Source: Methanobacteriota archaeon
GTDB lineage: Archaea; Thermoplasmatota; Thermoplasmata; RBG-16-68-12; JAFNFQ01
Assembly: GCA_017885655.1 (NCBI GenBank)
Contig: JAFNFQ010000005.1
Span: 12,482-49,929 of the forward strand
Direction: 5' to 3'
DNA length: 37,448 bases
Under the pieces are notes generated by a model. That model made no database searches, had not been told where the DNA came from, and saw only the letters and a program-made list of their open reading frames with translations. Shown one piece after another: positions 31,724-37,448 of this stretch (within the stretch, counting starts at the first letter, position 1; each line of letters opens with the position of its first letter). The position numbers and the translations under genes were made by a program.

Positions 31724-33100
31724 ATGCAGAGTTGGGTTGAGAAGTATCGCCCGCAGACGCTCTCGGACGTGGCGGGGAATGCCGCCGCGCTGAGCGAGCT
31801 GAGGTTGTGGGCTGAGTCTTGGGACAAAGGCAAGCCTCAGAAGAACGCGGTGATCCTGGCGGGCAAGGCGGGGACGGGCAAGACGAGCGCAGCCCTCGCA
31901 TTGGCTCAGGATATGCACTGGCAGGTCATTGAGATGAACGCGTCTGATGCCAGGAACGCCGATGCGGTGCGCAGGATTGCCACACGCGGTGCGAGATTCG
32001 AGACGTTCCTCTCGGACGGCAGCTACGTTCGCGCGAGCGAGGGCGGGAGGAAGCTGATAGTCCTCGACGAGGCGGACAACCTCTTCGGCACCGAGGACAG
32101 GGGAGGGATAGGGGCAATCGTGGAGACAATAGAGAAAAGCGGTCATCCGATCATGCTCATCGTCAACGATCTCTACGAGCTCACTCGGAGATCCTCGGCC
32201 CTGAAACGCCTCTGCAAGACCATCAAGTTCCAGCGCATCCACGCAGCGACCGTGAAATCGGTCCTAAAGAAGGTCTGCAAGGCCGAGGGAGTCACGGTGT
32301 CCGAGGACATGCTGGAACATATGGCGACAAAATCGCAGGGAGATCTGAGGTCAGCGGTCAACGACCTGCAACTGGTCAGCGCGGGCAAGACCGATGTGGG
32401 AATCGAAGATGCCTCGGCGATAGGGTCGAGGGACACCGAAGGCAACGTCTATGATGCGCTCCTCGAGATCTTCAGGTCGGGCAGTGTGGAGAAGGCGAGG
32501 AAGAGCACGACTAATCTGGATGAGTCGCCAGAAACCATGATCCTCTGGATAGACGAGAACATGCCGGTCGAATACAGGAGGCCAGACGACCTCTCGCGGG
32601 GCTACTCGGCTCTCTCGAAATCCGATGTGTACTTGGGGCGAGTGAGGCGCCGTCAGAACTACGGCCTCTGGTCCTACGCCAAAGACATGATGACCGGTGG
32701 TGTGGCTGCCGCGCGGCAGGGCCCCTATGCCGGAGGTGTGTACAGATTCCCTACGTGGCTCATGAAGATGTCTCGTTCGAGCAGCTTGCGGAAAACGATC
32801 GACTCTCTGGCGGGGAAGCTCGGATCCTGCATGCACACTTCAAAGAGAGTGATAGTCAACGATGTCATCGGGCCGTTCCGCCAACTGTTCCGCAATGATA
32901 GCGAGCTGAGGTTGAACGCAGCCATCGAACTGAACCTCGATGCGAAGGAGATCGCGCTCTTGCTTGGAGAAGAAGAAGACTCACACCCGGTGAAGCATCT
33001 CATGGAGGCGGTTGGCAAGCTCAAGAGCGCGGAATCAGAGGGTTCGACGGGGTTCGAGAGGTTCGCAGGGAGCGAGAACCAAAGCGAGCGCGACGAGTGA
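31724..33100 (+). CDS. rfcL: Replication factor C large subunit
   Basis: 458 aa. RFC-L, with four small subunits, opens and loads the PCNA sliding clamp. Evidence: MQSWVEKYRPQTLSDVAGN at the N-terminus, Walker A AGKAGTGKTSAAL (about 46-58), ELNASD-like EMNASDARN, and Walker B KLIVLDEADN. LKRLCKTIKFQR and a KSQGDLRSAVNDLQ lid follow, then the helical C-terminal region. The short basic/acidic tail has no clear PCNA-binding box. The ATG at 31724 matches family N-termini; an in-frame start at 31697 adds nine unlike residues. The gene lies just right of the recombinase island and is not visibly affected by it. Confidence 0.95.
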   Translation: MQSWVEKYRPQTLSDVAGNAAALSELRLWAESWDKGKPQKNAVILAGKAGTGKTSAALALAQDMHWQVIEMNASDARNADAVRRIATRGARFETFLSDGSYVRASEGGRKLIVLDEADNLFGTEDRGGIGAIVETIEKSGHPIMLIVNDLYELTRRSSALKRLCKTIKFQRIHAATVKSVLKKVCKAEGVTVSEDMLEHMATKSQGDLRSAVNDLQLVSAGKTDVGIEDASAIGSRDTEGNVYDALLEIFRSGSVEKARKSTTNLDESPETMILWIDENMPVEYRRPDDLSRGYSALSKSDVYLGRVRRRQNYGLWSYAKDMMTGGVAAARQGPYAGGVYRFPTWLMKMSRSSSLRKTIDSLAGKLGSCMHTSKRVIVNDVIGPFRQLFRNDSELRLNAAIELNLDAKEIALLLGEEEDSHPVKHLMEAVGKLKSAESEGSTGFERFAGSENQSERDE

Positions 33101-33196
33101 AGGAGTGAATCCGCCTATTGCGATGGCATCCTGAAATGGCCATGGACACACGACATGGGCCCGCAAGGTGGGCAGATTGTCCGATTCACCAAACCG

Positions 33197-33202
33197 CTAT
33201 AA
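33197..33202 (+). promoter_or_regulatory. TATA box of taw1 (leaderless start)
   Basis: CTATAA, centred about 30 bases before the ATG at 33230. This spacing makes that ATG almost the first base of the transcript and argues against the ATG at 33206. Confidence 0.5.
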
Positions 33203-33229
33203 CCCATGGCGGTATTCGTCGGTCCCGAC

Positions 33230-34153
33230 ATGGAAAAGGACAAGCGCGAATTGCTCGAGAGACAAGGATACAGAATCGTGGGCGAGCATAGCGCGGTCAA
33301 GCTGTGCCATTGGCTCAAGAGCGAGATCGCCGGTGGCCCGGGCTGCTACAAGGAGACATTCTACGGGATACGCAGCCATCGTTGCCTGCAGATGACCCCC
33401 ACGGCGGATGCATGCAACCTGAATTGCCTCTTCTGTTGGAGGGCGCAGGATTGGGGCACTGACAGCCTCATCCACGCCGATGATCCCGGACGGATAATCG
33501 AGGATTCGATCAAAGCCCAAAGAGTTCTGATCTCAGGCTTCAACGGCAACCCGCGCGTCTCGAAAGATATGTTCGCCGAGAGCAGCAGTCCGAATCAGGT
33601 GGCGATTTCGCTGACGGGTGAGCCAACTTTGTACAGGCGCTTGGGGGAGCTCATCGAGGATTTCCATGAGCGCGGAATGACAACCTTCCTGGTCACGAAC
33701 GGCACGAATCCGAAAATGCTTGAAAAGCTCGACCCGTTGCCGAGACAACTCTATGTGTCAATCGTCGCGCCGACAGAGGAAATCTATCGGAAGCTGGCGT
33801 TCCCGAAGAGTGGCAACGAATGGCGCCATCTCAGGGAGACCCTCGAGCTCCTTCCCAGTCTGGACACCAGACGGGTCATCCGCCACACGCTTGTGGACAA
33901 GTGGAATCTGGGTTTCGCCGAAGAATACGCGAAATTAGACGCGACTGCCGATCCGGATTTCATCGAGTGCAAGGCGTACATGTTCGTTGGGCGCTCCCGC
34001 GAAAGGTTGCTCATGGAGAACATGCCCTCCCATGCGGCCATCAGGGAATTCTCGGCGCAGCTCGCAGACGCCACAGGCTATGGTGTGGCCGGTGAGAGGG
34101 AGGACAGCAGGGTGGCGCTTCTGACGCGCGACGGCGCCCTGCACCCCCTCTAA
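33230..34153 (+). CDS. taw1: 4-demethylwyosine synthase (TYW1/Taw1), radical SAM
   Basis: 307 aa. It makes the tricyclic 4-demethylwyosine base at position 37 of tRNA-Phe from m1G and pyruvate. The radical SAM cluster is C62-NLN-C66-LF-C69 W. The second cluster ligands fall at C26 (KLCHW), C39 (GPGCYK) and C52 (SHRC), with Lys41 next to C39. From the start at 33230, these positions coincide with the numbering I recall for the characterised archaeal enzyme, which supports that start over 33206. Also typical are FYGIRSHRCLQMTP and SLTGEPTLYRRLGELI. It is a stand-alone gene between rfcL and the DedA-like gene. Confidence 0.96.
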   Translation: MEKDKRELLERQGYRIVGEHSAVKLCHWLKSEIAGGPGCYKETFYGIRSHRCLQMTPTADACNLNCLFCWRAQDWGTDSLIHADDPGRIIEDSIKAQRVLISGFNGNPRVSKDMFAESSSPNQVAISLTGEPTLYRRLGELIEDFHERGMTTFLVTNGTNPKMLEKLDPLPRQLYVSIVAPTEEIYRKLAFPKSGNEWRHLRETLELLPSLDTRRVIRHTLVDKWNLGFAEEYAKLDATADPDFIECKAYMFVGRSRERLLMENMPSHAAIREFSAQLADATGYGVAGEREDSRVALLTRDGALHPL

Positions 34154-34238
34154 GCTGCATCCCGTCTTGCGAAGCAACTCTTTTAGTCCCGCCAAGCTTG
34201 TGGGGTTGACAGGTAGAGCTTTGTCTGATTTAATAGGC

Positions 34239-34736
34239 ATGTTGGAAAGTTTCCTCGGAGACCCAGCTGTCTACCTGTTCCTCGTCTTCGGATACTCGAT
34301 TCTTGTCGCGGTAGTCCTCCCGATCCCCATAGAGATCGCCCTCATTTGGCCGCTCTTGAAGGGAGAGCTCCCGTACTTCGCGGCCGTGGTACTGGTCATG
34401 GCAATCGGCAAAACCCTGGGAGCGCTCTTCGTGCTCTTTCTGGGCATCAAGGTCGAGAAGACGGTCTACTATTGGAGTCGCAAGTCTAAATGGTTCGGCA
34501 AGCTGGTGCAATACTTCAGTCTATTTGTGAAGAGGACCGGCTTCATAGGGCTGTACATCATTTTGAGCATCCCCTTGATGACGGACACGGTCCCAATCTA
34601 CATATACTCCATTTTCCACGAGGAGGGCAAGAAGCCAAGCAGGGTCAAGTTCAGCATGAGCAACTTCTTCGCCGCGATTACCAGGGCAGTCATCATCGCT
34701 GTCATCGTCACGCTGTTCGGCGTGCAACTCGTCTAG
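34239..34736 (+). CDS. DedA/VTT-like small membrane protein
   Basis: 165 aa from the ATG at 34239; the frame is open from a TTG at 34167 and TTG or GTG starts between are possible. Membrane segments are VYLFLVFGYSILVAVVLPIP, ALIWPLLKGELPYFAAVVLVM, GALFVLFLGIKV and a C-terminal pair. FVKRTGFIGLYIILSIPLMTD recalls the VTT-domain family (DedA, SNARE-associated), whose members include lipid scramblases and carrier-type transporters. Membership is uncertain. The stop overlaps the Shine-Dalgarno of the next gene, so the two are coupled. Confidence 0.62.
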   Translation: MLESFLGDPAVYLFLVFGYSILVAVVLPIPIEIALIWPLLKGELPYFAAVVLVMAIGKTLGALFVLFLGIKVEKTVYYWSRKSKWFGKLVQYFSLFVKRTGFIGLYIILSIPLMTDTVPIYIYSIFHEEGKKPSRVKFSMSNFFAAITRAVIIAVIVTLFGVQLV

Positions 34737-34744
34737 GAGGAGAA

Positions 34745-35761
34745 ATGCCTGCTCCCGAGGTAGACTGGATTCGGTGGGACGACCTGCCGCCGATACTCAA
34801 CTCCGCGGCGATCTTGGACAAGGCTTTCAAAAGGGCTGCAAAAGCGCACGGCCGTGGAAGAACCAGAGCGGAGAGAGCCAAGTCAGGGAGCGTGGCGAGA
34901 GTGCATTCGTTGGGTGACACGATCTCCTCGACACTCGAGAGGTATGTCAAGGCGTTTCCAAGCATCGGGAGGCTGCCCCCGTTCTATCGAGACCTCATGC
35001 ACATACTCGTGAACGTCGAGACGGTCAGGCACGATCTGGGCACCGTCGACTGGTGCAGGAAGAAGGTGCTGGAGTTCTCCAAGGCGTACTCGCGCGAGAT
35101 AGGCCGTTCCAGCGATGCCGGGCTGGTCGAGGTAAGGAGGAAGGAGGCGTATGGCCGGATAAGCTCTCTCGTCCATCAGGTGGCGGAGAGCTTGGAGCGC
35201 CTTGAGGCTGCGAGGAAGAGACTGTCCAGCGTCCCGCTGATCGACCTCGAGGCACCGACGGTCGTCGTCGCCGGGATGGCCAATGTCGGCAAGAGCCAGT
35301 TCGTAGCCGCCGTGTCCACGGCCAAACCCAAAGTGGCTCAGTACCCGTTCACGACCAAGGAGATCAGTTTGGGCCACACGGAGAGGGGCCATCTGCGGAT
35401 TCAGGTGATAGACACCCCGGGCCTGCTGGACCGCCCAGCCGAGAGAAGGAACCCCATAGAGCAGCAGGCCGCCAGCGCGCTGAAAAACCTGGCGAAGCTG
35501 GTCGTATTCCTGTACGACCCGACCGAGACATGCGGCTTCACCATGCCAGAACAGATTCACTTATTCGAAAGACTCAGAGAGGAATTCCCCGACGTGCGTT
35601 TCGTCGAAGTGGAGAACAAGGTCGACCTGAAGAATTCCGGTTCCGGCAGGATGAAAGTCTCGGCCCTTACAGGGAAAGGAGTGGACAAGGTTCTGGATCA
35701 TATGGCGGCTCTACTCACCAACCGCGCTCCTGGAGCCTCTCCTCCTCAGAGAGCTGACTGA
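34745..35761 (+). CDS. Nog1-like GTPase
   Basis: 338 aa. The ATG at 34745 follows TAGGAGGAG, where the TAG is the stop of the upstream gene. The N-terminal helical domain (about 1-170; [19 protein letters not shown] at its end) is that of Nog1. The G domain has G1 [12 protein letters not shown]2 [10 protein letters not shown]3 [16 protein letters not shown]4 NKVD and a SALTGKG loop. Nog1 proteins help build the large ribosomal subunit. The last 47 bases overlap pdxS on the other strand tail to tail. A much longer upstream reading frame (from 34490) is only the shadow of the DedA-like gene. Confidence 0.88.
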   Translation: MPAPEVDWIRWDDLPPILNSAAILDKAFKRAAKAHGRGRTRAERAKSGSVARVHSLGDTISSTLERYVKAFPSIGRLPPFYRDLMHILVNVETVRHDLGTVDWCRKKVLEFSKAYSREIGRSSDAGLVEVRRKEAYGRISSLVHQVAESLERLEAARKRLSSVPLIDLEAPTVVVAGMANVGKSQFVAAVSTAKPKVAQYPFTTKEISLGHTERGHLRIQVIDTPGLLDRPAERRNPIEQQAASALKNLAKLVVFLYDPTETCGFTMPEQIHLFERLREEFPDVRFVEVENKVDLKNSGSGRMKVSALTGKGVDKVLDHMAALLTNRAPGASPPQRAD

Positions 35762-36734
35762 TGTCCATGCCCTTCATAGGCGCACCTATGCCTTTCGACA
35801 CCTCGACGACCACCTGAGGGTCATCATAGTGGAGGACCGCCTCGACTATCGCTTTCGCGCGGATCTCGGGGTTGTCGGACTTGAATATCCCTGAACCGAC
35901 GAAGATGCCGTCGCAGCCGTGCATCATCATCATTGCCGCGTCCGCAGGAGTCGCAATCCCACCCGCCGCGAAGTTGACGACCGACAACCTTTTCAGCTTC
36001 TTCACATCGAGCAGCACATGATAGACGGCCTCGACGACTTCATCTAGCGTCTCATCGGCGAAGACGACATCGAGCTCGTTGACCTTCGTCGACTCGCCGT
36101 TTTCCTCCCTGACGCTCTTGAGCAGGACCGTGTAGCTCTCAGCGTATTTCCTCGCGATCGGGAGCACCTCGTCATTATCCTTCTTCTCGATCTCGATAAT
36201 CGCCTGATTTATGAGGCGGGCGTGTCTCACCGCCTCGACAACATTCCCTGTGCCGGCCTCGCCCTTCGTCCTCATCATCGCTGCGCCCTCATGGATCCTC
36301 CGGACGGCTTCTCCGAGGTTCCTCGCGCCGCAAACGAAAGGCACGCTGAACATCCTCTTCGGTATGTGGAAGAAAGGATCGGCTGGAGTGAGCACCTCGG
36401 ACTCGTCTATCATGTCCACGCCCATCGACTCCAGTGCCCTGGCCTCGGCGATGTGACCTATGCGGACCTTCGCCATCACGGGAATCGTGACCGCATTCAT
36501 TATCTCCTGAATCCTCTGCGGGTCGGCCATCCTCGCTACGCCTCCCTCCGCCCGGATGTCCGCGGGCACCCTCTCCAAGGCCATGACGGCGACAGCTCCT
36601 GCTTCCTCCGCGATGGCGGCCTGCTCCGCCGTCGTGACGTCCATTATGACTCCGCCCTTCTGCATCTTGGCGAAGCCACGCTTGAGCAGCTCTGTCCCGT
36701 ACTTCAGCTTCTTTAGGTCGAGTTCCAAGGGCAT
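35715..36734 (-). CDS. pdxS: Pyridoxal 5'-phosphate synthase subunit PdxS
   Basis: 339 aa. PdxS builds pyridoxal phosphate from ribose-5-phosphate, glyceraldehyde-3-phosphate and ammonia, with PdxT as the glutaminase (not in this window). Motifs: [13 protein letters not shown] with the active-site Asp, [26 protein letters not shown] with a catalytic Lys, and [19 protein letters not shown] with the second Lys. [17 protein letters not shown] and [11 protein letters not shown] bind phosphate. It is longer than the common 290-aa form by an insert around residues 190-230, as in some other archaeal PdxS. A TATA-like box (36769-36777) supports the start. Confidence 0.97.
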   Translation of the reverse strand: MPLELDLKKLKYGTELLKRGFAKMQKGGVIMDVTTAEQAAIAEEAGAVAVMALERVPADIRAEGGVARMADPQRIQEIMNAVTIPVMAKVRIGHIAEARALESMGVDMIDESEVLTPADPFFHIPKRMFSVPFVCGARNLGEAVRRIHEGAAMMRTKGEAGTGNVVEAVRHARLINQAIIEIEKKDNDEVLPIARKYAESYTVLLKSVREENGESTKVNELDVVFADETLDEVVEAVYHVLLDVKKLKRLSVVNFAAGGIATPADAAMMMMHGCDGIFVGSGIFKSDNPEIRAKAIVEAVLHYDDPQVVVEVSKGIGAPMKGMDISQLSEEERLQERGW

Positions 36735-36768
36735 TACCAGCGCCCCCGTGGATTGCTAGTTGAGGTTT

Positions 36769-36777
36769 CTATATCTA
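36769..36777 (-). promoter_or_regulatory. TATA-like box of pdxS
   Basis: On the minus strand it reads TAGATATAG, about 35-40 bases before the ATG at 36734. Confidence 0.5.
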
Positions 36778-36878
36778 TGTTTCGGTAACCTTTGCGCTTT
36801 CCTGACAGTGCGCAAGGGGATTGGCGCTCCATAGCCGCTCCTCCCTTCCTATTGCACAAATCTAAACCGCACCTCTGC

Positions 36879-37097
36879 ATGTTTCCGGACGTGGACAATG
36901 CGCTTAGATCGGCATTCATACCCAACAGAGTCGTTGTCTTCCGCCCGCCGGGAGAAAAGCAGGAAATAGCGGAGATGGTCGATTTCGTCAAGGAAATGGA
37001 TAGCATTGATGGCAAGGCGACTGCATACGTCTGCACCCGCCGAACCTGCAAGCTTCCGACAACAGACCCTGACGAAATGATGAAGCTGCTGGGTTAG
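36879..37097 (+). CDS. Orphan C-terminal piece of a DUF255/YyaL-like protein
   Basis: 72 aa. The sequence FIPNRVVVFRPPG, then DGKATAYVCTRRTCKLPTTDP and a closing MMKLLG, resembles the last segment of YyaL/DUF255 proteins. Those are about 600-700 aa, with a thioredoxin-like N-terminus and a glycosidase-like body. Here only the tail remains. Upstream there is no trace of the body, only the promoter region of pdxS. An ATG at 36879 and a weak TATA-like stretch (about 36857-36866) could let it be expressed. It is either a relic or a small stand-alone protein with two Cys (YVC, RTC). Confidence 0.55.
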   Translation: MFPDVDNALRSAFIPNRVVVFRPPGEKQEIAEMVDFVKEMDSIDGKATAYVCTRRTCKLPTTDPDEMMKLLG

Positions 37098-37173
37098 GTC
37101 CGGCAGTTTGACCCCGAATCATGGAATCCGAGAGGTCGTCCCCAATGCTGGCCGCTCGGTTGGAGCGAGAATA

Positions 37174-37182
37174 CTTATATAC
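37174..37182 (+). promoter_or_regulatory. TATA box of satP
   Basis: CTTATATAC, about 32-40 bases before the ATG at 37214. Confidence 0.55.
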
Positions 37183-37213
37183 CCGTCCGAAATCGCTCGC
37201 AGGTTGATTCTTT

Positions 37214-37448
37214 ATGCAGGGCGAGACTAGTGAAACAACAACCAAAGTGAAAGACACGACGGCCAATCCAGCGCCGCTCGGTCTCCTGGCTTTCGGCATG
37301 ACGACCGTTCTGCTGAATTTACACAACGCGGGTTACTTCGAACTGGGTTCCATGATCCTGGGGATGGGCATATTCTACGGTGGGCTGGCCCAAATCCTGG
37401 CGGGAGTAATGGAATGGAAGAAGGGCAACACCTTCGGCACCGTGGCCT
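37214..37448 (+). CDS. satP: Acetate transporter of the SatP/GPR1/FUN34 family, 5' part
   Basis: 78 codons are visible before the window ends. After a hydrophilic start, [19 protein letters not shown] is the family signature (NPAPLGL), and [24 protein letters not shown] follows as helix 2 and its loop. The family is a six-helix channel-like transporter for acetate and succinate uptake or efflux. Full length is usually about 190-210 aa. It begins a new transcription unit with its own TATA box. Confidence 0.92.
   Translation, partial: MQGETSETTTKVKDTTANPAPLGLLAFGMTTVLLNLHNAGYFELGSMILGMGIFYGGLAQILAGVMEWKKGNTFGTVA

Noticed and set aside
34490-34744. N-terminal extension of the Nog1-like GTPase
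   Set aside because: The extra frame is a shadow of the DedA-like gene; a strong Shine-Dalgarno and ATG at 34745 mark the true start.
1-37448. tRNA, rRNA or classical IS ends
   Set aside because: No cloverleaf-like A/B box sequences, rRNA stretches or terminal inverted repeats were recognised by eye; a covariance-model scan would be the decisive check.

Overview
The window is archaeal and most resembles Thermoplasmatota. It carries a replication factor C large subunit, a Taw1-type wybutosine enzyme, archaeal TrmI, an archaeal RNase J-like nuclease, a class II HMG-CoA reductase and a separate PurS subunit. Many genes have a TATA-like box 25-35 bases before a start with little or no leader. 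GC is high, except in A+T-rich islands around a recombinase locus. The exact lineage cannot be fixed from the sequence alone. No rRNA, tRNA or CRISPR array was seen.

Layout. 1-3.4 kb: purL (minus, cut by the window edge), an AAA+ ATPase with an N-terminal zinc ribbon, and purS (minus). 3.6-5.6 kb: a two-gene ABC-2 exporter. 5.6-6.8 kb: two tandem paralogous coiled-coil/winged-helix proteins of unknown role. 7.0-8.65 kb: an unknown gene, then a decayed transposase next to an eleven-copy 21-bp repeat. 8.65-13.3 kb: PH-domain membrane protein, PRC-barrel protein, RNase J-like hydrolase, MarC-like membrane protein, HPr-kinase-like P-loop protein and TrmI.

13.4-27.0 kb is dominated by two giant secreted proteins transcribed divergently. 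The minus-strand one (about 1759 aa) is a subtilase with a complete Asp/His/Asn/Ser set. The plus-strand one (2477 aa) keeps Asp and His but appears to have Glu where Asn and Ser should be. It also carries a seven-bladed WD40-like propeller nested in a long insertion between Asp and His, followed by Ig-like domains, one membrane helix and two SHOCT-like tails. Between the two lies the C-terminal relic of a third related surface protein.

27.1-29.1 kb: a zinc-ribbon membrane protein and the mevalonate-pathway HMG-CoA reductase. 29.1-31.7 kb: a small accessory island. It holds a short serine recombinase, a second protein that has the Recombinase domain but a Cys4 module in place of the catalytic domain, palindromes, and a 48-aa candidate DNA-binding protein. 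31.7-37.4 kb: housekeeping genes (rfcL, taw1, a DedA-like protein, a Nog1-like GTPase, pdxS), an orphan C-terminal piece of a DUF255/YyaL-type protein, and the start of an acetate-transporter (SatP family) gene.

The best candidates for something undescribed are the recombinase pair with a catalytic-domain-less partner, and the pairing of an active with a catalytically dead giant subtilase.
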